Part shown: positions 25,475 through 33,314 of the stretch, piece after piece
How positions within the stretch are numbered: the stretch's first letter is position 1
Layout: each line of letters opens with the position of its first letter
Assembly: GCF_009498035.1 (NCBI RefSeq)
Contig: NZ_CP034550.1
Span: forward strand, 3,348,001 to 3,412,000
From: Saccharothrix syringae
Lineage (GTDB): Bacteria; Actinomycetota; Actinomycetes; Mycobacteriales; Pseudonocardiaceae
Direction of reading: 5' to 3'
DNA length: 64,000 nt
Notes under the pieces: model-generated
Told to the model about the DNA's origin: nothing
What the model saw: only the letters and a program-made list of their open reading frames with translations
The model's database searches: none
Position numbers and translations under genes: made by a program

Positions 25475-25711
25475 GTGCGAGAAAACGGAGAATCTCCGAT
25501 GTCGAGTGAGTACGACGACATCTCGCCGGAGGTCTGGGAGCACGCAAACAAGTTCCGTCGAGCGCTGGATGCGGTTCGGCTCACCCATCGGGGGCGCCCG
25601 GTGGGGGAGATCCGCCAAGCTCTCGTCAAGGAATGCGAGGCGGAGGGCATCAAGCCTTGGAACGAGGTCCTGGATGACGCCGCATACCAGGTGTCGATTC
25701 AAACGGATTGA
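25475..25711 (+). CDS. Small protein, candidate immunity partner of the Rhs tip
   Basis: A 78-residue acidic protein 46 bases after the toxin stop. GTG 25475 has GGAGG 6 bases upstream; ATG 25499 is an in-frame alternative behind another GGAG. It contains 'EYDDISPEVWEHANKFRRAL', 'THRGRPVGEIRQAL' and 'IKPWNEVLDDAAYQVS'. There is no signal or membrane segment and no recognised family. Position directly after a polymorphic toxin C terminus, on the same strand and before a terminator, is the usual place for the immunity gene. Confidence 0.55.
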   Translation: MRENGESPMSSEYDDISPEVWEHANKFRRALDAVRLTHRGRPVGEIRQALVKECEAEGIKPWNEVLDDAAYQVSIQTD

Positions 25712-25752
25712 GCGGTTCGCGGTCCTGGGAGTTGACCTGAGTGGGTAGCGCG

Positions 25753-25811
25753 ACGGCCCGTCGGGTGGGGTTGGTTCCTTTTCTGTAGGCACCGTCCACC
25801 GGTCGGGCCGT
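25753..25811 (+). terminator. Intrinsic terminator after the toxin-tip/immunity pair
   Basis: 16-base arms at 25753-25768 and 25796-25811 match in 14 positions and are followed by TGTGTTTTCC. The loop is 27 bases and T-rich. Confidence 0.5.
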
Positions 25812-26004
25812 TGTGTTTTCCAGCTATGGCTGTACTCTGCGGAAAAAAGCGGAAGAATGGTCTCCGGAAAGGTCTGCGAATCGGTTTTCGACCGGCTTCT
25901 GAGCCTGATTTCCCAGGGTTGAAGGCATCTTCGTGGTGCAGGCGGACATTTCCGGTCATGTTGCTGCCGGCCTCGTTGCCGGCCGAGGCGAAGTTGCCTG
26001 AGAG

Positions 26005-26565
26005 CGGTGCTGCCGGTGCCCAACGAGGTCGTGGGATGTTGGCGGAGGGTCCGAGATTGCCGGTGGTGTCGTTCACCGGTTCGGGGTCGGTGGGTATTCG
26101 ATCCTGGGGCGGGTGCCGCGCAAGCACGTGGTGCTGGAGCTGGGCGGCAACGTCGCCGCGGTGGTGTGCCCGGACTGGGACGACCTGGACTTCGCCGCCT
26201 CGCGCATCGCCACGTTCGTGATGTACCAGGGCGGGCAGTCGTGCATCTCGGTCCAGCGCGTCTACGCCCACGCCGACATCTACCCCGCGTTGGCCGAGAC
26301 GGTGGTGGCGCACGTGCGCAAGCTCGGTGTCGGCGCCCCGACGGACCCTGCCACGGACGTCGGCCCGCTGATCAAGCAGGCTGCGGTAGTCGCGCTCAAC
26401 CTGTCAGCGGATCTGCGCAGCCTGGGTGAGGAGAGCGAGTCGGCGGTGTGGCACGCGTACACGGTGGAGGGGGCCCGCCGGGTACTCGGCGAGGAGTGCC
26501 CGGCGGTGATCGCTGCCATCCAGTATGTCCGGGTGAACTGCGACGCTGACACCATGCAGTTCTGA
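26005..26565 (+). pseudogene. Aldehyde dehydrogenase fragment fused to an unknown C-terminal fragment
   Basis: Pieces of an ALDH core appear in three frames: 'VLPVPNEV', then 'GPRLPVVSFTGSGSVG', then 'RKHVVLELGGN' through 'YQGGQSCISVQRVY', which includes the catalytic Cys, and 'ATDVGPLI'. Two frameshifts and loss of both ends make it nonfunctional. From about 26380 the same frame continues into unrelated sequence ('SLGEESESAVWHAYTVEG', ending 'VNCDADTMQF') with normal codon bias, apparently the tail of a different protein. The chimera ends just before the IS left end at 26579. Confidence 0.6.
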
Positions 26566-26578
26566 CCGACGCGGTTTT

Positions 26579-28048
26579 GGCTTGAGATTCAACCGGTTCG
26601 GTGTGGTCGACTGCGTTCCGTTGCGGGCACGTCGTTTTGTGGCTTCCAGTACGGACACCAAGTGCACGTCGTGGCGGGTGGCGGGCCGGTGGTTGGGGTG
26701 TCCGGCCGGTCGCCCTGGGCCGGGGCGGGTGGGTTTTGGTGCACCGGTCGGGCGGGTGGTGTGTCGGCGCAGGTGCCGAAAGGCGCGGCGGACGCGAGCG
26801 GGAGTGAGCCGGTCGGGTGAGGCGGGTTTCTCCCAAGGACGACGTAGGTCGGCGGCCAGGACCAGCCATGTCCACCGGTCGGCCGCTCACGGGTCGTGGA
26901 TCTTCGGGTGGGTCCGGCCCAGGGTCTGTTTGAGCATGCGGAAGGTGTGCTCGATGTCGAAGCGGCGCAGGAACGCCTGCCAACACCGGTCGACCTCGCC
27001 GGTGTCGAGGTCGACGTTGGAGTGCCACAGCCAGACCGGTTTCGGGATCGCCCCGGAGGGCAGCCGCTGCACTTGAAGCCGGATCACGGCGCCCTCGATG
27101 ATCGGCAGTCCGTCCTCGCCCGCCGCCCAGGCCGAGCGGTGGGGCAGCCGCGGGTGCAGCCGGTCCCTGGCCCGGACGCGGGCCAGGGCGTAAAGGCGGA
27201 TCCTGGTCCGTGACCGCACCTGTGGCGTACCCCGGGCGGCCGGGTCGCCGAAGACGAACTCGTCACCGTGACGCCGCGGACGACCCCACGTACCCGGCGG
27301 ACGCGGCAGGGTGGCCCGGCGCAGCACGCGGTCCGACCGCATCCGCACCAGCACCGCCACCGGCAGACCGGCCAACAGGAACGCCAGACGGGGACCGTCG
27401 TAGCCTGCGTCGGCCACGATCAGGATGTCCGGGTCATCCGGCCGGTGGTGGCCGAACTCGACCAGCGCGCCCACCACCCGGCGCAGCTGCGCGGCGGTCA
27501 CTGTCGCGGCGTCGTCGCCCGGCGCCAGGCGCACCGCGTCCAACGGCGCGGTCCAGGAACCGCGTCCGGTCTTCAGGGCGACGACGATCGAACAGGGCCA
27601 TCCCGGCCCATCACGTGCTGATCCCTGCTCTGCCCGTAGGTGTGGCACAGGATCCGCTGCGGCGAGGTGTGGGCTTCCGGACGCAGCCAGGCGGTGATGT
27701 CCCTCGGTGTCCACCTCGCCGCGCGCCAGCGCGGCATAGACGCTGCCGTGCCCGCGACGGCGTTCACCCACCAGCGACAATTCCGCCGGCGAGCGCACCG
27801 GCCCGTCCGCGTACAGCATCGCCTCGGCTGGCTCGAACAACGCAGCCGACCGCCTGGTCAGACACCGGTGGAACTCGGTTCGGAACCGACCCAACACCCC
27901 ACTCGCCGTCCTGTGGTCGGCGTCGTGCACACTGGCCACCGCGGCCTCTGGTCGATCTTCTAACTGTCGCAAGAAGGATGATCAACCAAGGGCTCTTCCA
28001 TGATCAACCGGGTCCGGCGGCCGACCGTCGCTCGTTAAATCTCAAGCT
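26579..28048. mobile_element. Decayed insertion sequence with terminal inverted repeats
   Basis: GGCTTGAGATTCAAC (26579-26593) and GTTAAATCTCAAGCT (28034-28048) are inverted repeats matching in 13 of 15 positions and enclose a 1.47-kb element with a broken DDE transposase on the minus strand. No target duplication is evident. Its right end abuts the stop codon of the MarR gene. Confidence 0.65.
26600..27972 (-). pseudogene. Broken DDE transposase (IS701/IS4-like, common in actinomycetes)
   Basis: Minus-strand pieces match a large actinobacterial DDE transposase: 'RRSAALFEPAEAMLYADGPV', 'TAPLDAVRLAPGDDAATVTA', 'DILIVADAGYDGPRLAFL' (a DDE Asp), and 'AFLRRFDIEHTFRMLKQTLG' with the catalytic Glu region. 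The segment 'AWLRPEAHTSPQRILCHTYG' lies in a different frame, so two frameshifts and a small deletion have removed the first catalytic Asp region. A TGA at 26887-26889 interrupts the normal '(E)AADRWTWLVLAA' continuation, which remains readable downstream. It cannot encode active transposase. Confidence 0.7.
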
Positions 28049-28502
28049 AGGTCAGCTCGTCGGCCAACGCCGTGATGGTCCTGGCCAGGTCCGGCAGCAG
28101 TTCGGGCGGGATCCGGTCGAGCACCCGCTTGCGCGCGCTGGTCAGGTACGACGGCTGAGCCGCCTGCATCACCCGCAGTCCCTCGTCGGTCAGGATCGCG
28201 TCGTTGCCGCGCGCGTCCTCGCCGTGGCGCTCCTTCTGCACGAGACCGTGCTTGCCGAGCCCGTCGACGACCCTGGTGATGCGGGACGCGGTGAGCCCCG
28301 CCCGGGCGGCGAGCGCCGACATCCGCAACCGGCGGCCGGGTGCCTCGCTCAACAGCAGCAGCACGGCGAACTCGGTCATCGTCACGCCGGTGCGCGACAT
28401 GTCGTCCTCCAGCGCGCGGGGCAACGCGTGCACCAGGCGGCCGAGGCTCTGCCAGAGCCGGTTCTCGTCGGGCGATAGCGGAGTGGGTGCGGTCACGCTC
28501 AC
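28047..28502 (-). CDS. MarR family transcriptional regulator
   Basis: A 151-residue winged-helix protein starting at GTG 28502. It shows the MarR pattern: 'MTEFAVLLLLSEAPGRRLRM', 'LAARAGLTASRITRVVDGL' as recognition helix and the wing 'GLVQKERHGEDARGNDAILT'. The stop codon (28047-28049) coincides with the inner edge of the IS end, so the element may have inserted at or trimmed the 3' end; the protein length is nevertheless normal for MarR. It is divergent from the hydrolase/epimerase operon, and two palindromes between them are probable binding sites. Confidence 0.85.
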   Translation of the reverse strand: MSVTAPTPLSPDENRLWQSLGRLVHALPRALEDDMSRTGVTMTEFAVLLLLSEAPGRRLRMSALAARAGLTASRITRVVDGLGKHGLVQKERHGEDARGNDAILTDEGLRVMQAAQPSYLTSARKRVLDRIPPELLPDLARTITALADELT

Positions 28503-28509
28503 AGGTTAC

Positions 28510-28554
28510 TTGCCTAACCAAGCAATAGGGAGTATTCCTTGCTTAGGCAAGCAA
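28510..28554. promoter_or_regulatory. Tandem palindromic MarR operators
   Basis: TTGCCTAACCAAGCAA (28510-28525) and TTGCTTAGGCAAGCAA (28539-28554), 29 bases centre to centre, lie between the divergent MarR gene and the hydrolase gene. Each has TTGC/GCAA ends; the second has 6-bp perfect arms. They fit autoregulation by the MarR protein. Confidence 0.65.
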
Positions 28555-28570
28555 GCTAAGGGGTGATCGC

Positions 28571-29416
28571 ATGAGGTCTCCAGCGTCGGCGCCGGAGGGG
28601 TTCGAACACGCGTATGCCGAGGTCAACGGCGTGAAACTGCACTACGTGATCGGCGGAGAGGGACCGCTGCTCGTGCTCGTGCACGGCTGGCCGTTCAGCT
28701 GGATCGAGTTCCGCGCACTGCTACCGCTGCTGGCCGCACGCGGCTTCCGGGTCGTCGCACCGGACCTGCGGGGCTCCGGCGACTCGTCGATCCCCGACGG
28801 GCACTGGACCAAGCAGGACGAGGCCGACGACCTGCACCGGCTGCTGCGCCACCTCGGCCACGACAACGCGTTCGTGCTCGGCACCGACGTCGGCACCATG
28901 ACCGTGCACGCCTGGGCCCAGCGCTACCCGCGGGACGTGACCAGGCTGGTGCTCAGCGAGTGCTTCCTGCCCGGCTTCGGCCTGGAGGAGCACCTGTCGT
29001 ACCTGTGGCACTTCGGCTTCCACGCCGAGAGCGAGTTCGCGGCGAAGCTCGTCGAGGGCCGCGAGGAGCAGTACCTGTCCTGGTTCTACCGGCAGATGAT
29101 CCGCGGCGGCATCACCGAGGACGACCACGCCGAACTGCTGCGCACCCTCACCCGGCCCGGCGGCATGCGCGGCGGGTTCGAGCACTACGCCACGGTGCTG
29201 GAAGACGGCCGCAACGCGCGCGCCGGCGGCAAGGTCGAGGTCCCGGTGCTCGTGCTGCACGGCGAGTACGGCCTGCCGTCGGACGTCCTGCTCAACGGCG
29301 CCCGCGAGGCCGCGACCGACGTGCGCGCCGAGATCGTGCCCGACGCCGCCCACACCTACGCCGCCGACAACCCGCACGCCACCGCCGACGTGCTGACCCG
29401 CTTCTTCGCCGCCTGA
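28571..29416 (+). CDS. Alpha/beta hydrolase (epoxide hydrolase/dehalogenase-like)
   Basis: A 281-residue protein from ATG 28571. 'LVLVHGWPFSWIEFRALLPL' gives the oxyanion HGxP motif, and the nucleophile elbow is 'VLGTDVGTMTVHAWA', with Asp (G-x-D-x-G) rather than Ser, as in epoxide hydrolases and haloalkane dehalogenases. 'PDLRGSGDSS' and the C-terminal 'DAAHTYAADNPH' with the catalytic His complete the set. Regulation by the divergent MarR protein is likely. The epimerase-like gene follows 17 bases later, probably in one operon. Confidence 0.8.
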   Translation: MRSPASAPEGFEHAYAEVNGVKLHYVIGGEGPLLVLVHGWPFSWIEFRALLPLLAARGFRVVAPDLRGSGDSSIPDGHWTKQDEADDLHRLLRHLGHDNAFVLGTDVGTMTVHAWAQRYPRDVTRLVLSECFLPGFGLEEHLSYLWHFGFHAESEFAAKLVEGREEQYLSWFYRQMIRGGITEDDHAELLRTLTRPGGMRGGFEHYATVLEDGRNARAGGKVEVPVLVLHGEYGLPSDVLLNGAREAATDVRAEIVPDAAHTYAADNPHATADVLTRFFAA

Positions 29417-29433
29417 CCACGGAGCCGGAACCA

Positions 29434-30333
29434 ATGCAGATCCTCGTCACGGGCGCCACCGGCTACGCCGGCCGCCGCGTCTCCGCCGCCCTCGCCCGCG
29501 CCGGGCACACCGTCCTCGGCCTCACCCGCGACCCGTCGACCGCCCAGGACCTGGTCGTCGACGAGGTCATGCCCGTCGCGGGCGACCTCGCCGAGCCGGA
29601 CACCTGGCGCCCCCACCTCGACGGCACCGACGCCGTCGTGCACCTGGTCATGGACCTCGACGACCCGGCGGGCATCGACCGCGGGCTGTTCGCCGAGATC
29701 GCCGAGGCCGAGAAGCGGGACGGCCGACGACGCCACCTCGTCTACACGACCGGCATCTCCGCCTACGGCCGCACGGGCGTGGCCCTCATGGACGAGAACA
29801 CGCCGGGCAACCCGGAGAGCCCGATCGGGTTCCGGTTCGCGCTGGAGGGCGAGCTCGCGGCGAGCGGCCTGGCGCACACGGTCGTGCGTCCCGGCTTCAT
29901 GTACGGCGGCACGGCCACCACCTCCATGACCGCGCAGTGGTTCGCCGCGGCCGAGGCGGGCACGCCCGTGTTCTACGGTGACACCACCAAGCGGTGGAGC
30001 TGGGTGCACGTCGACGACCTCGCCGAAGCCTACGTGCGCGTCCTCGACCGCGAGCCCGCCGGCGAGGTGTTCGTGATCGCCGACGACCAGCGCCTGACCG
30101 CGCTGGACGTGCAACGGGTCGCCGTCCGGGCGGCGGGCTTCACCGGTGAGATCCGGCTGGAGCCCGCGGAGGCGGGTGGGATCATGCAGGTGGCAGCGGA
30201 CCAGGACGAGCTCGTGTCCAGTGCCAAGGCGCACCGGCTGCTCGGCTGGCGGCCGAGGCACGTCTCGTTCACCGACGATCCCGGAAAGCACTACCGGGCC
30301 TGGGACAGCGGTCGACGACGCGTTCGCGGGTGA
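29434..30333 (+). CDS. NAD(P)-dependent epimerase/dehydratase family protein (extended SDR)
   Basis: A 299-residue protein beginning ATG 29434. Rossmann motif 'MQILVTGATGYAGRRVSAAL' at residues 1-20, then 'TTGISAYGRTG' in the catalytic Ser/Tyr area, 'TVVRPGFMYGG' and 'WSWVHVDDLAEAYVRVLD', which are typical of NAD(P)-dependent epimerase/NmrA-like proteins. It lacks a standard YxxxK at the usual place, so it may be a reductase-like or sensor protein rather than a sugar epimerase. Second gene of the MarR-controlled pair with the hydrolase. Confidence 0.75.
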   Translation: MQILVTGATGYAGRRVSAALARAGHTVLGLTRDPSTAQDLVVDEVMPVAGDLAEPDTWRPHLDGTDAVVHLVMDLDDPAGIDRGLFAEIAEAEKRDGRRRHLVYTTGISAYGRTGVALMDENTPGNPESPIGFRFALEGELAASGLAHTVVRPGFMYGGTATTSMTAQWFAAAEAGTPVFYGDTTKRWSWVHVDDLAEAYVRVLDREPAGEVFVIADDQRLTALDVQRVAVRAAGFTGEIRLEPAEAGGIMQVAADQDELVSSAKAHRLLGWRPRHVSFTDDPGKHYRAWDSGRRRVRG

Positions 30334-30917
30334 GGAACGCGACTCCTCGCGTCATCGCCACCACGCGTCCGGGTCGCCGGGAAAACCTGTTGGAGGCGTT
30401 GAATTGTCGGGCGCGGTGTTCCGCCGTTGGACGCAGGGATCGTCGAGTGCTCGGGAACCGCTCTGGGGCTTGTTGACCTGCACGACGACGTCGTACCGGT
30501 GGTGATTGATCCGGTTCTCCGTCGAGTGGACGACGACAACGACGGTGGGGTGGAAACGTTACGCGCGGTTCACCCCGCCGTCCGTACTGCTGGTCGAGCG
30601 GCTTGTCTGTACTCGTTGGTGAGACCGTCGAGGATGAGGGTGCGGAGCACTCCGCGGGTGTCGAGCTCGTGTACCGCGATCGGGTGTTGCCGAGTCTCGG
30701 GTGGTGGTTGGTCGCGGGCCTGGTGGTGTCGATGACCCGTTCGCCGTGGCGTTCATCCGGGGCGTCTGTGGTGCGCTGGTGGAGGGTGTCTGAAAGCCTG
30801 TGTGGAGGGTTTGTCGAGGCGGTGGAGCAGGATCATGGCGCGGCAGCCGGTGGGCCGGCGCGTTGGCGATCTCCCGCCGGGAGTGCGGAGCACGAGAAGC
30901 AACCATCACCGTTCGTC
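30334..30917. other. Region without a supported gene
   Basis: About 580 bases of lower coding bias; short open frames on both strands have no ribosome site or recognisable product. It is probably debris at the edge of the cupin relic. Confidence 0.4.
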
Positions 30918-31170
30918 TCAGCGGAAGTTGCCAACCTGCTCGTCAAGCGACACGGTCCCCTCCACGACGACGTCGCCCGTGTGCGCGGTCGTCACGGTCT
31001 CGATGAGCACGACGTGCATTTCGTCGTCGGCAATCGGGTTGTGCTGCACGCCTCGGGGTACCACGTAGAACTGCCCGGGCGTCAGCACGACCTCCTCGTC
31101 GTGCGCGTGCCAGACCAGTTGGCCGAGGAGCTTCGCGACCTTGACGTACTGGTCGTTGACCCGCCCGACG
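30918..31170 (-). pseudogene. Cupin-domain protein relic
   Basis: The frame encodes 'VVGRVNDQYVKVAKLLGQLV', 'WHAHDEE' and 'LTPGQFYVVPRGVQHNPIA', then 'VVLIETVTTAHTGDVVVEGT', the pattern of small single-cupin proteins. The N terminus is lost (no start codon before the TetR stop region), and roughly 15-20 residues are missing between 'HAHDEE' and 'VVLTPGQF', which removes the central strands of the barrel. A deletion remnant of a formerly intact gene. Confidence 0.6.
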
Positions 31171-31179
31171 ACCCAGCGT

Positions 31180-31767
31180 TCACGGCCGCGCAGCCTTCCG
31201 GGAGATGCCGGCGATCGCCGCATCGGCGATGCGATTCCGCGTCGCCGGGGCGACCCCCGCCTTCGCGAGTGCCTCCAGGCCGCGATGCGTGGCGACGACC
31301 AGGCCGCCGAGCGCCTCCGCGTCGGCCTCCGGGTCGACGAGCCCGGCGCGCTGGGCCTGCTCGACGAGCCGGCGACAGCTGTCCAGCAGGGTCTCGTAGG
31401 CCGCCAGCGACCGCGCGGCGACCGCGTCGTTCTCGGATGCCAACTCCGCGGTGCCCTTCGCGAGCAGGCAGCCGTACCGGTTGGTGATCTCCGGTGAGTG
31501 CAGCCACGCCCGGAGCCGGATGAGGGCTTCGTCCTCGGGTCCGTCGACCAGGGCTGCGGCCATCGCGTCCGATCCGGCGCAGTAGTCGTCGAACACCCGC
31601 TGGAAGAGCGCCTGCTTGTCGCCGAACGCCGCGTACAGGCTGCCCTTGCTCAGCCCGGTCGCCCGTGACAGGTCGTCGACGGAGGTGCCGTGATAGCCGG
31701 TCTCGGTGAACCGCTGCCGAGCGGCATCCAGCACGTCGGCTTCAACGAACTTCCGCGGCCTGGCCAT
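31180..31767 (-). CDS. TetR family transcriptional regulator
   Basis: A 195-residue protein; ATG 31767 ('MARPRKFVEADVLDAARQRF'). The N-terminal helix-turn-helix is 'GTSVDDLSRATGLSKGSLYA' followed by 'AFGDKQALFQRVF'. The C-terminal domain resembles the AcrR/TetR group regulators of SDR and oxidoreductase genes. It is divergent from the SDR gene at 31823, with a clear operator in between (31784-31806), so it probably represses both. The inducer is unknown. Confidence 0.85.
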   Translation of the reverse strand: MARPRKFVEADVLDAARQRFTETGYHGTSVDDLSRATGLSKGSLYAAFGDKQALFQRVFDDYCAGSDAMAAALVDGPEDEALIRLRAWLHSPEITNRYGCLLAKGTAELASENDAVAARSLAAYETLLDSCRRLVEQAQRAGLVDPEADAEALGGLVVATHRGLEALAKAGVAPATRNRIADAAIAGISRKAARP

Positions 31768-31783
31768 GCGCCCAGCGTACGTC

Positions 31784-31815
31784 GTTCTGGACGATCGGTC
31801 CAGAACGTGTATTCT
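31784..31815 (+). promoter_or_regulatory. TetR operator overlapping the SDR promoter
   Basis: Arms GTTCTGGAC (31784-31792) and GTCCAGAAC (31798-31806) form a perfect 9-bp palindrome around 5 bases. CTGGAC (31787-31792) and TATTCT (31810-31815) are spaced by 17 bases and could be -35 and -10. Transcription would start at about 31822-31823, i.e. at the SDR start codon, suggesting a leaderless transcript. Confidence 0.6.
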
Positions 31816-31822
31816 GGACCGT

Positions 31823-32602
31823 ATGTTCAAAACTCCTGCCTCTTCCGATCCCTCCGAGTTCGCCGGCAAGCGGGTGATCGTCACCGGTGGCTCCCGCGGC
31901 ATCGGGGCGGCGATCGTCCAGCGGTTCCTCGACGGCGGTGCGAGCGTCGTCACCACGGCACGCAGCGCCACCGACGAGACGCCGAAGGGCGCCACCTTCA
32001 TCCCGGGCGACATCAGCACCCTCGCCGGCGTCCAGGCATTCACCGCGGCGGCGCTCGGTGAACTCGGCGGCGTCGACATCGTCGTCAACAACGCCGCTGC
32101 CGCCCGCGCCCACCTCGGGGGCATCTCGTCGATCCCCGACGAGGAGTGGGTCGACGCCCTCGACATCAACTACCTGTCCGCCGTGCGGGTCACGGGTGCG
32201 CTCCTGCCGGCTCTGCGCGAATCCGGTGCCGGCGGCGTCGTGGTCAACATCTCCTCCGGGGCGGCCGTCCTGCCGGCGGCACCGTTGGCCCACTACGCCG
32301 CCGCGAAGGCCGCGCTCAACGCCTACGGCAAGGCGCTCGCCGCCGAGCTCGCCCCGGTCGGCATCCGCGTCGCCACCGTCATGCCCGGCAACGTCCTCAC
32401 CCCCGGCGCCGACGCGATCCGCCAGACCTTCGCCGACGCCATGGGCGTTCCCCTGGAGGCCACCACGTCAGCCGTCCCCCTCGGCCGACCGGGAGACCCG
32501 CGCGACATCGCCGAAGCGGTCGCCTACCTCGCCTCCGACCGCGCCCAGTGGGTCACCGGGGCGAACCTCGTCGTCGACGGCGGCGAACTGCCCGTCTTCT
32601 GA
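31823..32602 (+). CDS. Short-chain dehydrogenase/reductase
   Basis: A 259-residue classical SDR from ATG 31823, with no Shine-Dalgarno and a -10 element 7 bases upstream (leaderless). Motifs are 'VTGGSRGIGAAI' for cofactor binding, 'VNNAAA', the catalytic Ser in 'VNISSGAAV', 'YAAAKAALN' as YxxxK, and the C-terminal 'WVTGANLVVDGGELPVF'. It resembles 3-oxoacyl-ACP reductase-like SDRs commonly controlled by a divergent TetR regulator. Substrate unknown. A hairpin at 32613-32631 follows directly. Confidence 0.85.
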   Translation: MFKTPASSDPSEFAGKRVIVTGGSRGIGAAIVQRFLDGGASVVTTARSATDETPKGATFIPGDISTLAGVQAFTAAALGELGGVDIVVNNAAAARAHLGGISSIPDEEWVDALDINYLSAVRVTGALLPALRESGAGGVVVNISSGAAVLPAAPLAHYAAAKAALNAYGKALAAELAPVGIRVATVMPGNVLTPGADAIRQTFADAMGVPLEATTSAVPLGRPGDPRDIAEAVAYLASDRAQWVTGANLVVDGGELPVF

Positions 32603-32612
32603 CCGCGGAGTC

Positions 32613-32631
32613 AGTGCGTCACTGACGCACT
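32613..32631 (+). terminator. 19-bp palindrome/hairpin after the SDR gene
   Basis: AGTGCGTCACTGACGCACT is a perfect odd palindrome; as RNA it forms a 7-bp stem with a 5-base loop, 10 bases after the SDR stop. Confidence 0.5.
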
Positions 32632-32779
32632 TCTCGCCCGGCGGCGCGAAGCCCGAACCGCGCCGCCGGGCGCAGCACGCGGGCACTCCTCGGGCGGATG
32701 ACCCGCGAAAGGCAACCCGTGGACACCGCACCCTCGCCCTCGACCGGTCGGCTCGCCGGCCGTCGGGCAGGGGGAAGCG

Positions 32780-33009
32780 AGCCGAACAACCAAGTCGACG
32801 TGCCACCGGTCCCCGAACGCGGTGGCCGGCTCGGCCATCGCATCGACCACGTTGATCACCACCAACGGGTGCAGCCGCGCCCGCTTCGCCGACGCCACCG
32901 AGAACGTGCACAGGTCGGCGTACCGCACCGGGGCGTCGGCACGCGTTCCGGCCAACCCCTGCTCGAAGAGGTCGATCGCGTCGTCGAGCGCCCCGGGATC
33001 GCGGACCAC
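32780..33009 (-). pseudogene. Fragment of an unrecognised gene
   Basis: The minus-strand frame has strong third-position GC bias over ~75 codons: 'DDAIDLFEQGLAGTRADAPV', 'YADLCTFSVASAKRARLHPL' and 'GDRWHVDLVVRLASP'. Beyond about 32780 the frame loses coding character. There is no start codon context or family match, so it is probably a residual piece of a larger gene. Confidence 0.35.
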
Positions 33010-33314
33010 CGGGGCGTCACCAAAATCCTGGTGGTAGCGCGCCGGCGACGTGCATCTGTTTCACGGCCACGTCGTTCCCGCGTTGATGCGGTGACCAGGT
33101 CACCGGATCACCGCCCGGCATGCAGACGACCTTCCTGCCGCGATGGCCCGCGACTGCCCACGACTCGTATGCCCCATCCGTGTGGGTAATGGAAGCTGTA
33201 AGTGGGCGGCGGAGGCTGGTTGCCCTCGGCTCGTCCGCAGTTGGGGTGACGCAAATGAGCTGGGCGGGTGGCATACCGGCTTTGCGGGCGCTTTCTGCGA
33301 GAGACTTGGAACTC

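Noticed and set aside
30427..30735. 102-codon plus frame in the empty region after the epimerase gene
   Set aside because: No ribosome site or coding bias, and its sequence matches no recognisable domain.
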